Origin: Linepithema humile
Lineage: Eukaryota > Arthropoda > Insecta > Hymenoptera > Formicidae
Direction of reading: 5' to 3'
Assembly (NCBI RefSeq): GCF_040581485.1
Contig: NC_090128.1
Location: 40,268,931-40,332,930, forward strand
DNA length: 64,000 nt
In this document: in pieces, positions 51,482 through 63,090 of the stretch
Numbering within the stretch: the first letter of the stretch is position 1
Layout: every line of letters begins with the position of its first letter
Translations under genes and position numbers: made by a program
The notes under the pieces: generated by a model
Told to the model about the DNA's origin: nothing
What the model saw: only the letters and a program-made list of their open reading frames with translations
Database searches by the model: none

Positions 51482-52577
51482 GGAAGGTGGGGTAAGACGG
51501 ACCCCCTAAGCAAAAATGGCTATATTTTTTATATTAATGACAAAAAATAACTAAAATTTAGCATGAAGAAACTGTAGAATGTTTATTATAAGATTATAAT
51601 GTTAAATTTTCAAAATTTGCAAAAGTTTGAATTATTATTAAGATTTTTAAAAACTTAATTTTGGTCCGTTTTACCCCATAGGTGGGGTAAAATGGACCAT
51701 CCCATGGGGTAAAATGGACCAAGCCGAGATAATATGGATCAAGAAATAATTTAACTGATCAACTCAAAATCAAAACTATATAGTATTTATTAAATATTTT
51801 TGAATAAGAATAGAAATTAATTTAACATTAATTATTTTATTATACACACAAATCTTTAAAATAATTATAATCTTTATAATTTTTAACGTTTATATTAAAT
51901 ATAACATTAAATATAACATTTTAAAATAAAGCATGTAAATAAAATAAATAATTATTATAAAATCTGTTTTTATTTGGAGACATTATTTTCAATAAATTTC
52001 AAGTTTCTTCTACTTTTAACAGTGCGTTTTTTATTTTTCATAGCTTTTTTCAGTAAAAAAAAATGAGATGTAAATATTTCTCAAATCAGAGCAAATATAT
52101 AAGCAGAAAACTATAAGTAGAAAGTATAAGTAGAAAATATAAGTAGAACAAATATATAAATTGGTCCGTTTTACCCCATTTAAATTGGTCTATTTTACCC
52201 CACATGACAACATTAATATTATCTTATTTTTATTTACCTGTATCAAAATTATTTTTTAAATGTAACTGATGAAATATTACTTCTCAATAACCAGAAATAT
52301 GGAACTTGTAGAAAAATTTAAAAATATTAAGTTTTGCAATCTTAGTCACTTAAAATGTAATACTAAGAAATTAGATCACGAGATCTATTTGCAAGAATTT
52401 GACGTTTCTTTATAAATAACTTACGATAGTCTTATGATATAATGACGTAATTTTTAAACAGTTAAAAAGCATCAAAAAGGAAATTAATTTTATGTTTATC
52501 CAGCAGATAGAGGTACTTACTAATAAGATCTAGCAAATGGACCATTTTACCCCGCGGTCCGTCTTACCCCACCTTCC
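51482..52577. mobile_element. DNA element with 22-bp inverted ends and repeated GGGGTAAAAYGGACC motifs
   Basis: GGAAGGTGGGGTAAGACGGA with CC following (51482-51503) is repeated as its exact inverse at 52556-52577. Six more copies of a GGGGTAAAAYGGACCA-type motif lie inside: inverse at 51661-51678, direct at 51681 and 51705, inverse at 52161, 52185 and 52538. The ~1.1-kb interior is AT-rich without a transposase frame. Repeated subterminal motifs are usual transposase binding sites. TA occurs just outside both ends, but a 2-bp duplication cannot be proven by eye. Superfamily unknown. Confidence 0.65.
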
Positions 52578-55500
52578 CCTACATTCACGAGATGTAAAAA
52601 TAATTTCGCGTAATACCCTTGATTTTTTAATGAGATGACGGCTATTTATTGTGAATAAAGAAGAGTATGTTCGCTTAAGAGAAATTCAATTTAAGATAAA
52701 TAACGTAAACGATTTTAAATGCTGCATAAAGTTCTCTTTTATGAGGATGCTCGCCTTCCTCATCGCAATGACTTCTTTGCTTGCAGTATTTTTTTTATTT
52801 TTTTTATTTGGATACACGTTTGTGAGACACACGACGCAGCGTACATATAGACGTCTAAAGAAAACGGGAAAAATGTAGAAAACAAAACGACGTATGCGCG
52901 ACGCAGAAGGATAAGAAGATGAAGAATATGTAATGTCGACGGTGAAAGAACATACGGAGAACAAGACTGAATACGTAGAAATAATGCAGAGGAAGAAAGT
53001 ATACAAACAAAGGACGGCACGAGCGGAAGGGGTGACACTTTCTAGATAAGGCAAGAGCATAGGGTCGGCGCCGAGTAGAGGAAGAGGGCGACGTGGAAAG
53101 GTGACGGTTAACAGCGGTGTACGCAGCTACTTGAAAGGGAATGAATATACTAAAGGTAGCGAGGTGGCAACGTGGGGATCAAATAAGGGGGACGGGAGAA
53201 AATAAAAGGGACGGCGAAGAAATGAAGTGCGGCGCGTAGGCGGCGCGGTAAAGTTAGAGACAAAGGCACGCGAAGTTTTAATAGAGCGAGGCCACTGCGA
53301 GACGAGATAAACTGAAGAAAACAGTTTATAAATGGAGACGCAAAAAGGATAACGAGAGCGATGAGAGCAAAGTGGAGAAAAAAATGGGTTTGTTTCTAGT
53401 GGCGAGTCTGGGATACCGTAATAATAATCGAGGGCGCGAGAAACAGATCGAAAACAATAAAGCACGTAAACGAAAAAGAAAAAAGAAACCGAGGACCTAC
53501 AAAGAAACTGAAGAAATAGTTGTAGCGCGACACGTGGGCGGGAAAAAGAGAGAAAAAAAAAAGAAAGGATCGATGGATTCAATGATGCGGCTTAAACTTT
53601 ACTTTAAGCGCCGAACAAGACCACGGCGAATTCTTCCCGAGAGCGTCGCGTCGCGTCGTACCTCGGCAAGATAAGAGCAAGATAAAAGCTCCAGGCGGTG
53701 TATAAGCAGAGATAGAAACTGCGGAAACTTGTGAGGCGGGCGCAAGAAAAGCTGGCAAAAAGCACAGGGGACGCTAAGTGAACAGGACGCAGGTGAAGAG
53801 AAGAGAGGAAACGGCGCCAAGTAGAAGGGGCAGAGGGGGGAGGAGGAGGAGGAGGCCCGGGCTTCCGAGAATGCCTTTTCTCCTCGCCGTCTACCTTCTT
53901 TTAGCGAATGTTGAAAACTGTTGGCGATTTCCGGAAGGTTTATCCTGCCGCGTGCAAGCAACCCTGTACACCGAGTTGTATCTTCTGCATCTTCCCCGTG
54001 GAACAAATTTCTCACGGTCAAATTTATCCCCTTATCGTCACATGCTGCTACAACTATTATCTCCGAACCCATTTCCAATTTTCTCTCTCGGAGAAAATAA
54101 AACCGAACGATCGATGGTATAATTGTGTGGGAAAAAAGAGCCGGCCGATCTCAATTGCATTAAAAGCATCGATAAAGGTACTTGAAATTTGCTTGAATAA
54201 AAGAATATATTTACTAGACAAATAAATGTGTGAAAATCTTTCTTTATATATTAATGAGAGCGATTTAAATATAACGCGGATGATCAATTTTAATGAAAAT
54301 AAAAATTGGATTAGATAATTTTTGCAAGAGGCGTCACGCATTAATCTGCTATTTAGCTCAATTTTAATTCAGTCGAGTACAATTGCAAATCAGAAACGTA
54401 ATTTGCGATTAAATATAGATGTAATTAGGAATAATCATATTTTAATTTGTACTTTTAGTTAACGTTTATTATAATTACGACAATCTCCGAATGAAATGTA
54501 CGCTCCACTTAACAATAATTATAAATTAATATGTAATCAAGTTAGAAGCGATTGCGAAACGAGAATAATTTGCGGAATTGCTATTGTAACGAGCACATAT
54601 GTACCTGTATATGCATGCGTGTGGCCATTTTATATCGTAAATTATGACCGAACCGTCGAATCGAATCGATTTGCATAGAAATTATCAGAAGAGCCATAAA
54701 TCATATAAATCCCTGTTGCGAAGTCTTTCAGAAATTACGGGCATGATAAAAATATGCGGATTACTATAAAAGCGGAGCAATATAAAAAAAAAATAAACCA
54801 CAATTTTTTTTTTTTATAATTTTGATCAGGAAAACGTTATTACACATTCTTATGTTGTTCTTTTAAGTTTCACTTCCATCAACCTTTTTCTGAAAATTTT
54901 CTGATCTAAAATGAAAATATTTTGAATCCATCAATATGGCATGGAAAAGTTTCCGTATGCAAATGTCGTAGGTTCATTAATGCAAGATAAAGATGTCTGA
55001 CGGATATGCAAAATGAATTTCATTCCTGTAAGCGTCATGCTTGACGATAGCCATGAATATCCAGCGTACAAAAATTTTTGCGCCCGCGCATAGTCATTGG
55101 CTTTTCGTTTGAAATGAAAATCCGCGCAACGCCACTAAATTTACATGTTCAACGCGCTTTATGGTACACTCTGAAAATGTATAACACAGAGGGTGGACGC
55201 TCCCGGATTATGCGAAGACTTGCATAAGTTATAACAGGATGGATTCTGGCGATTACGTCGGCCGCGACCGACCTGAGCTCACTTTGCTGCAAGCAAATCC
55301 ATTTGAAATCGTCTCCATAGCAAGTACGGCCCCCTCCTAATCCCGTATTTTACTTCTTACAATTTCTACTTCTACGAAACAAGCTCCTTCTTCATGCGCA
55401 AAGTGCACATTTATGAGATGGGTGTTGCTTTTTAAATGAAAGGGGAGAGTTTTACTGCTATTCGCTAAAACCTATCTGAAATACTTGTACCTTTATTACA

Positions 55501-56218
55501 TTTTCCATTTTATCTCATATAAAATATTTTTCAAACGAAATAATCATTCGACAAATAAGTTCTCATCATTATTACAGTATTTAATTGATATTTTCCGCAA
55601 TGTTTCACGAATAATCTAATAAATATATATATTTAATTTTGTCTAATTTAATTTTTAATTTTACTTTAACATAATATGCGAAAATAGATAACGCTGCGAA
55701 TATTCGAGTAATAAATTATACCGCGAAAGGTAGAATAATGAGACGGATCAACGTAATAAATAACGTAGACAATAACTTAACTAATCTCACTGGATCATCT
55801 TAACGAAGTGCAGATCCGTCCCTTCGACACTACGTTATTGAATTGAGCAACCGGTGGCACGACGGCTGATACGATCGAATTTTCTCCGGCCGACGGATGA
55901 TTCCTTCGTAAAAACTCGGTCGCACGACCAATTTGCGTTCGATCGAGCTATTTAATTAATTTTCCGGACAATGAAATTCTTACAGCCGCGTCGTCATCCG
56001 TCCGTCGAAGTCCGGCAATTTCCACCCTCGAGGACTTTGTCCCACGGCCCGAACCGCGCGCGGTGGGAGCTTAATTATTTCCAACGATCCGAGCACAACG
56101 CGCCCGAGGTTGAATTCTAACGACTCGATGGTGCCACGAAATACGTGCCCTGCGTAGTCGAATCGCGTGAGATCCCGACTTGACCCGCGCTACACTACGC
56201 TCGATTCGCGCGTGCAAT

Positions 56219-56312
<94 letters not shown>

Positions 56313-57859
56313 GCAGACGCTTACACAATTGAATAGCCGGCTTTAATTGAAGTCGTGACCGCTGTTACGCTACTGCGATTATGTCCGCGTGCGGTAATTC
56401 ATTATTACGTTGCGTGACGTAACGTGTCGAGATACTAAGGTATTTCTAAATGTCAACCCAGTTTCGAGATTTTTTACAACCAGATCGACAATAATTTTCA
56501 AGAATCTCCCCCCTCATTTGAAAAATTTAACGCTGCGTTTCTTCTTTTTCAATTCTCTACTAAATGGCCAAATAATTCCTGCTAAATGTAGTTATATCTG
56601 TACGTGAATAATTCATTGTAACTTGAAGCCACAATCCATCGGTGTAACATATAGAGACATAATAGTCGCTTTTGAAACTCTATTGTATAATATAGTGAAA
56701 CCGTAGTTTCTCTTCGACTTTAGACTATTAAAGTTTATTCTGTCTGATTAAAGGACGTTTATGCATGAAACTAAATACCTTATGCATTTTCAATTCTACG
56801 TTAAAATAAAAATATATTTACTATGCACATCTTTTTTGTGCATATCTTTTAAATTAGTATTCTTACTCTTTTACAAGAATACATGATATATGCGAAATAA
56901 AGCAGCTATCTCGCCAAAACGAAATGATAATATTCAGATAACTGAAATGTGCCTTCCGATTGCGAAGTACAGTCACGAAATACAAACAGATCTTGGATAA
57001 TTGAAATGCTTCCGGGGCCGTGGGCAAAAGGAGAGAGAGGGTCGTCGACGAACGTTTCCTTTTTCGCGCTATGTAAATTACATTACCGAGCGGCTGTTAG
57101 ATAGCACTGCCGCGAAAAAAATCAAATCGCGCTCGCTGGTGTACCGCTCGTTTCCTCCTGGTCGACGCGGAGCGGCCATTAAACATTCATATTCTCGCCG
57201 GTGTAAACTTTAAAATTCTGTCATGAATGTCGAACTTTTCCTCTATCGCGTCGCGCGCCACCGAAACTTTTTCTCCGACATAAACATCGTGAAACGCACC
57301 ACCCAGCAAAGACATAAATAAAATTTTGAATTCATCTGCAAAATTCACTAATAATTCTATTTTGGAACACTTTTCTCTTTCAATCAAATAATTATTAGTA
57401 TTAAAAATTTGCTCATAATGTTATAATATATGCAAAATATATTAAGAATTATTACTATTTTGCATATATTGAAAATTGATTTCCAAATAAAATAATATTA
57501 AATAATTTGTTAACATATGTATGCTCTTTCATATATAACTTTCTCTTTAATTCATTTATTTTTAGACTAAAAAATAATAAATCAATAAATTTAAAATTCC
57601 TTGTATTTACAGCTTATTGCACATTTTCGGTATATAATAATTGTATCTTTATTCCCGTGGTTATAATATTGATACGTGCAAATGTATTTAGATAATCTAG
57701 TAAAAATATTGGTTTCTTTATAAAACCAAAAGTGCAAACCAAATTTCAGTAAGAATAACATCCTAATTTATCAATAAGGCTGACAAAAATAGCGATAGAA
57801 AATATCGCACCCCAAATCGCTGCAGTTTCGCATCAGGATGGCACATTAAAAAGTTGAAT
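52578..57859. other. Gene-poor DNA with a purine-skewed block
   Basis: From about 52890 to 53860 the + strand is dominated by A and G with few pyrimidines; frames here are artefacts of that bias. The rest is AT-rich with GC patches at 55.8-56.4 kb. A small AT palindrome around TATATGCAAAATATATT is at about 57426-57470. Confidence 0.55.
56219..56311 (+). repeat. Long (AG)n microsatellite
   Basis: About 93 bp of AG with one GGGAG and one AAAG interruption. It creates the artificial Leu-Ser repeat frame on the minus strand and could bind GAGA-type factors. Confidence 0.95.
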
Positions 57860-58332
57860 GTTTAAAAGTTGAATCTAACAATACGACTAACCTTATCTGA
57901 AGATGGCATAGACCAAGGATCCATTTTATCGTTGGATATTCTGAAAATCCATTCGCCGCTGTTGCCGCTTCCTTCGTTGACTGCACTTGAAACACATTCA
58001 CACGCGACACTTGATGCACGATACATACTTGTCACTTTTAATAACGACGAAGAATATTGCCTAAAAAGTCATTGACGATCAAATCTCGGTTTTCCGCACA
58101 AATTAACTTCGCGACTCGGCTATACGTCCGGTGAAAAGCACGAAAGCAGCAATCACGAAAATTCGTCGACGTATCCGCGAGCAAACTCGATCGCGCGTAA
58201 AAATCATCGAACACTTATTCACTCCCGTACGAATAAAATCAACGATAAACGACATGACACTGCGAGGAGCATCTGCCAACGCACGAAGTCGTGCCGAGAT
58301 TTGTATAATCCCCACATGAGATTGAAACTTTT

Positions 58333-58977
58333 GTAAGAAAATTAGGAGACGAATTGCCGATAGTCGGTAAAGAGGGTAAAGTAACTGATCAGAAACAATT
58401 AGGAACGTAGCGAAATAAGCAGAAAAGGGGGCACTGGCCACCGGACGGTGCCTGGCGAATTTGGATTGGTGGATAAGGGAAAAATCTTCGAGTAGGGTCA
58501 AGGGAGAAGAGAATAAAAGAGAGGTAACGAAGTACGCGGGGCTTTTTCCGTGGTCGGAAGTTGAAATAGTAAGTGCATAATACAGAGTGGTGAACGTAAA
58601 GATATTGGAAGAGGAGTAGTAAAGGGAGTCAGGCGAGATTGCCGATTTATGGACAAAAAAGACTTGGTGTGCCGAACAAGGAGAGAAGCGAATATTGAGG
58701 CCTGATACCGAACAAGGGCTTTAAGAGAAACTAAAGCGAGTTAACGAGTAGCATAAGCTAAGTGGACAATATATATTTATGTATATCTGGAAATCACGTA
58801 TTTCGCGGATAAGAGAGAACTTTTTAATTGAAATAAATGTATGATCTCTGGTGAAGATCTTAAAAAAGACATTATTAATTTAAATATTAATATTATTATC
58901 GAACTCGTCCTTGATCCCGTAAATTAACGCCTTCAGCGATTCTACTTCCTGACTGAGCATACGCTAAGGAAACTTAC
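58333..58977. mobile_element. 645-bp segment present in only one unit of the tandem array
   Basis: In one unit the shared sequence breaks after ACTTTT (58332) and resumes at ACTTTTAACGAACG (58978). In the next unit the junction is continuous near 59705-59720. The insert begins GTAAG and ends CTTAC, and the flanking 6-bp ACTTTT is doubled. It has a strong purine bias on the + strand (about 58480-58760). It could be a small insertion or, less simply, a segment lost from the other unit. Confidence 0.45.
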
Positions 58978-59779
58978 ACTTTTAACGAACGCCGCGACAC
59001 CTGTATGTGCTAATTTATATTTGGATAAGTACACAATATATCATCCCTAAATTACCGATATCTTTAAAATTTATGTATTTCCAGGAATCCGTGCTGAGAA
59101 ATGTACTTGTATAGATCGTTCGGCCGGAGCCATGCAATGTTTCTAGATAACACGGCTTTTGTGTGCATTACAAGATAAAACGTTTTCTACGATGAAAAGC
59201 TACGAGATTGGATACTTGATAAATCTGATCAAATTATCGGATGCCCCGCCATTATATCCGCGTAGTAGAAACTAAGGATTCGGCCGCTCGGCTTACCTTG
59301 TTTGCTAAATCCTATCCACGCTTGTAATATTTGATATAGACACGATATGGGCTTCTCACCGCTAATTACGCTAACAATAGCAACGTCGGCGTACGATGCT
59401 CAAATTCGCCATTCGGTACTACGCGAAACAGATGCGGTTAACTTCTCGATTCGAATGCGCACGACGAAAAACGTGAAAGCCGGCGATCGTGAAAATTTGT
59501 CAATGTATCCGCGAACGAGTTTGATCACAACACGCGCTGTTTTACACACAATCACTTTCGCGCGACGCTATCGCATTGGAGCACTACCAAATATTTGTTA
59601 CCTCGCGTACTTAGTTTGAACTAGCAAAATCAGAAATGAAGACGTAATATCGCGAAGAGAGCGTCTGGCGCGCCCGTGTTGAGATTCGTGTAATCCCCGT
59701 AGGAACAGAACTTTTAACGAACGCTGCGACATCTGTGAGCGCTAACTAACATATGGATAGGAACGCGACAAATTGTCCC

Positions 59780-60325
59780 TACATTGCCGATGTTTATAAA
59801 CACAATGTATTTCACTATTTCTAGGAATCTGTATACAAAGCCGAGGTATTCCGAGAATTGTTTACTACCGCAGCACAAGCCGATGCCGTGCGGCACTATT
59901 ATGTTTCTTTTATGTAGACTTTTATGTGGCTACAGAGTCAAATATGTTTTCCACAGCCAGTTAGAAAATCGAATACGTGCTTGACAAATCTAACCGATTA
60001 TCCGACGCTGTTGTATCTGTGATAGAAAAATATTCATCGTCCGCTCAACTTCACTACATTGCCGATGTTTGTAAACACAACATATTTCACGATTTCTAGG
60101 AATCCATAGAGCCAAGCCGTTCCGAGAATTGTTCCTTTGCATAGCGTAGGCCGATGCTACACGGCATTATGTTACTTTTATGTAGACTTTTATGTGTGCT
60201 ACAGAGCCAAATATGTTTTCCACAGCCAGTTAGAAAATTGACACGTACTTGACAAATCAGATCGAATTATCCGTCTTGCCGTTGTATCTGTGACAGAAAA
60301 ATATTCATCGTCCGCTCAACTTCCT
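59780..60325 (+). repeat. Recent-looking internal tandem duplication (~272 bp x 2) in the array
   Basis: CTACATTGCCGATGTTT starts copies at about 59780 and 60053. Both run through TTTTATGTAGACTTTTATGT and CCACAGCCAGTTAGAAAAT to AAAAATATTCATCGTCCGCT. Similarity is clearly higher than between the larger units, so this duplication came later. Confidence 0.8.
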
Positions 60326-60789
60326 TTGTCGATCGCATTTCATACATATGCGTCCGCGATATTTGATATAAACACGATACGCATTTTTTACTTTTAACAA
60401 CGACGAAAAACAACAACGAAATACCGTGTATGATGTACAAATTTCGACACTCCGCGGAAATAAATGCGGTTAACTTTTCGACTCGCGCGAACGGCGAGGA
60501 AAGCGAAAATTTGTCAATGTAACTAGCGAGATTAGCTAGAACATTGTTTTACACGCACTGTGCACTTTTACATCGTTTTAAACATTCGTTACTCAGCGAA
60601 TTCGTTGATGAAAACCGCGGAAATACTAACCGTGAACAAGACTGATTTCAGTAAGATTTATTTCAAATTTCTCAAAGGTTCATGTAAAATAAGACAGATG
60701 GTGGTACTTTAGCAAAATAGTTTGCTTCTTCACCGCTAGATTGCTAAACAAAGTTAAAACGAACCCTCTACGCTCTAATACAACAGAGT

Positions 60790-60810
60790 TTTCTCGAAAG
60801 TGCTTTTGTA
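60790..60810 (+). promoter_or_regulatory. Candidate proximal sequence element (PSE) of the U6 gene
   Basis: This 21-bp stretch ends 12 bp before the TATA box. That is the spacing known for Drosophila U6 promoters, where the 21-bp PSEA is bound by SNAPc. The sequence (TTCTCGAAAGTGCTTTTGTA within it) was picked by position, not by a consensus I can verify for this species. Confidence 0.45.
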
Positions 60811-60822
60811 CTGATCGTTTAG

Positions 60823-60830
60823 TATATATA
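60823..60830 (+). promoter_or_regulatory. TATA box of the U6 gene (Pol III type 3 promoter)
   Basis: TATATATA sits 30 to 23 bp upstream of the U6 first base, the position where insect U6 promoters place the TATA element that directs RNA polymerase III. Spacing and an intact gene downstream are the evidence. Confidence 0.8.
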
Positions 60831-60852
60831 ATGCTATTATAAACTACCCGTT

Positions 60853-60869
60853 GTACTTGCTTCGGCAGT

Positions 60870-60909
<40 letters not shown>

Positions 60910-60959
60910 GGCCCCTGCGCAAGGATGACACGCAAAATCGTGAAGCGTTCCACATTTTT
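60853..60959 (+). ncRNA. U6: U6 spliceosomal snRNA
   Basis: A full-length U6 sequence of about 107 nt. It shows the 5' stem-loop (60853-60871), the ACAGAGA box at 60893-60899 that pairs with the 5' splice site, and the catalytic AGC triad at 60905-60907. The U2/U4-interacting and internal stem-loop sequence (GGCCCCTGCGCAAGGATGAC) and the 3' stem (TCGTGAAGCGTTCC) are intact. It ends in a T run at 60955-60960, the RNA polymerase III terminator. Every functional core element is intact, so this looks like an active gene and not one of the common U6 pseudogenes. The 5' stem uses GTAC/GTAC pairing, whereas I recall GTTC/GAAC in Drosophila; this would be a compensated change. In the cell U6 forms the catalytic centre of the spliceosome with U2 and U5. 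Confidence 0.97.
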
Positions 60960-60960
60960 T
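60955..60960 (+). terminator. Pol III oligo-T terminator of U6
   Basis: A run of six T directly follows the CACA that ends the U6 3' stem. Pol III terminates at such runs, and the U6 transcript keeps a few terminal U residues that bind La/Lsm proteins. Confidence 0.9.
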
Positions 60961-62545
60961 GCAAATTAATTTTATAATTAATTTTTTTAATTTGACATAT
61001 GCTTATTTTTTCTATTCATTCCGTGAATAATTTTATTTTGATCTCAATTTCACGAGAAAATAATGTATATTTAAAGATTAATATAACGAATTGAAAGATA
61101 TAATGTTGCAATAATTATGTAAAAGTGTAATTAATTTCACAGTTTTTTTTAGAAAACATTAATAATCTCAACATCTTGCAGCTATTTGATTACAAGTCAC
61201 GTAGTTCTAGTATGTTCACGAATAACATATAAATGTAATAACTAATGATCCCTTTCCGCATCGTATTTCTTATTAGCTTTATATTGATTTACGGTATTAC
61301 CACGAAGACATGTCCAGAATAATTAAGATGTCTTATAATTAAGATATTTAGACGTCCTAATACCTGAATCGTGCCACGTAGGCGTAGATTTCTTATCAAA
61401 CGGCTACTTGCCGGTATATTGTGATAAGCGTTATATGGGCGGCACGTGCACCTAATATATTTTTTGTAATTAAAAAGCTAATAAGCAGTTTTCGTACATT
61501 GACCAGATATTTATTCAAACATTAATCGTTTAACAGTCCCATCGACATATTTTTAACCATTTTGAAACCCTACATTCTTGAAAATTTATATGCATCTAAT
61601 TTTAATGCGTTGGATGATCAACATCATAATGAGATCACGTTAAAGACAAAATGTAATAAAAATAAATGATCATAATATCAGAATCTTAATATAAATTTAT
61701 ACAAGTTTTAAACGTGATATAAATCTAACTAAAAACATGATACAAGTTTTATTATTAAAAATAAAATTTAAGTTTTACAGCATAAAAGTTTTGTAAATAA
61801 ATTTTATCTAAAGTATTAATTTGTTTAATTTTGTTCAACTTCACAAAGCGACTCTACGTATTTGCTTGTGAAAACTTATTGACGTACAGCTTTTACGATA
61901 CTGGTCTATTATTAACTTCCGAGTTTTCTCTTTTATAGGCAGCCGATAGACGTGTCATTAAAACAAGCCGTGAAACACAGAGAGGACGTCGTAAATGAGA
62001 GAAGTCGGGTAGCACGGGGATCGTCGTAGCGTTGCGACAAAGGCAGGATCAAGTACATCGACGTATGCAACGAAAACGGCCAGCCCGTCTTTTTCACTCG
62101 ACCTTTCGCTCTCTAAACCACTCCCGAGTCGAATCTTTCCCTTCATCGAATTTCAATGCCCCGCTAAATTAGGTTTACGTTGACTCGCGCGCACTTTTGA
62201 CGCCTTTGTATCTTGACTGCGGCGAAAATTCGGTCACAATGTGTGAAGTGCAAATATCGAGTTAAAATTTGTTAATGGAATATAAAAAGTTGAAAAGTTT
62301 AACATTACTATTTCTTTTAATATAAAAAATGTTGTAATAATAAATATTAAAAATTTTATAAAAAATATATATTTGTATAGTAATGTATTCTTTTACAAAT
62401 GTATTCTTATTTAAATTATATATATATATATATATTTATGTATATTGACATGATTTATTATATTAGTTTTGAGTTACCAATCTTGAATATGGCGCTTAAA
62501 GTAGACATATTTGCCTCCATTAGTAACCATGCTGAAAGTATGGCA
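60961..62545. other. AT-rich spacer between U6 and the hairpin
   Basis: Mostly AT-rich. A GC island at about 61937-62220 follows an acceptor-like TCTCTTTTATAG, and one frame after it stays open 29 codons (QPIDVSLKQAVKHRE at the start). No homology recognised, so it is not called as an exon. Confidence 0.5.
62416..62436. repeat. (TA)n microsatellite
   Basis: About ten TA units in AT-rich DNA upstream of the 62546 hairpin. Confidence 0.9.
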
Positions 62546-62709
62546 GCAGTGATGTGATGTTGTCTACCAGGCTCCCGGCTTCATAGCCCCACACAAGCGA
62601 GAAGCGCGTACATGTGCTGCGCAGAACGCTTTGCGCAGCACATGTACGTGCTTCTTGCTTGTGTGGAGCTATGAAGCCGGGAGCCCGGTAAACAACATCG
62701 CATCACTGC
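62546..62709. repeat. 164-bp near-perfect hairpin (78-bp arms, 8-bp loop)
   Basis: The arms 62546-62623 and 62632-62709 match at 72 of 78 positions. All six differences are transitions, and four are CG versus TG/CA pairs. As RNA it would form a long double strand. No target duplication is evident. Possible readings are a short MITE or a hairpin-RNA source upstream of the NOP2-like gene. Confidence 0.85.
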
Positions 62710-63090
62710 ATGTTGCATGGCAAAACATGGCAAAGCGAAGCAACGTGTTGAAACATGTGTATCGGTAGAAATTGTGCGCAACATTTTAATAAAATAATCA
62801 GTACGGATATTGTGTTGAAAGAAATTTATAAGATATAGATTTGTTTATAATTTTATTAAATAAAATTAACATCTTACTATTAAGGTATATTGTACAATCA
62901 GTGATATTTTCTAATTTGATACCTCGTGGAGGTTAGAATTCTGATTGTTTAAACAATAAGCCGTAAGTTGATTTTTATGATAATCTTGTATAAAAGAAAT
63001 AAACTTAATTACCCTTAAAATAAAAGTTAAAAAAATTATATTATATTCATGAAACAAACAGAAAAAACCTTTTGTGAATTTATAGGCTAA
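62710..63090 (+). promoter_or_regulatory. Upstream region of the NOP2-like gene
   Basis: About 380 bp of AT-rich DNA between the hairpin and the start codon must hold the core promoter and 5' leader. I cannot place a TATA box or initiator with confidence. GAATTTATAG at about 63076-63085 could be an acceptor of a leader intron. Confidence 0.35.

Larger units (their letters stand above)
57860..60660 (+). repeat. Diverged tandem array, about three units of ~700-770 bp
   Basis: Ordered blocks recur in the same orientation. GATATARACACGATA occurs near 59330 and 60370, with a weaker copy near 58010. AATTTGTCAATGTA occurs near 59492 and 60510, with a weaker copy near 58160. AGATTYGTRTAATCCCC occurs near 58290 and 59685. 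CTTTTAACGAACGC(C/T)GCGACA occurs near 58979 and 59710, and a TCTAGGAATC-type block near 59083, 59822 and 60094. The units are old duplicates with many substitutions and no frame kept open across copies, so I cannot call them genes. They may be decayed genes or a noncoding duplicate. The array ends about 200 bp before U6. Confidence 0.7.

Noticed and set aside
56071..56328. Leu-Ser repeat protein on the minus strand
   Set aside because: Translation of the (AG)n microsatellite.
58103..58501. 132-codon minus-strand frame with a hydrophobic stretch
   Set aside because: It spans the junction between the array unit and the 645-bp insert and is not conserved in the other units.
61938..62030. Possible exon after TCTCTTTTATAG, frame starting QPIDVSLKQ
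   Set aside because: Only 29 codons before a stop, no known homology, and no matching donor or neighbouring exon.
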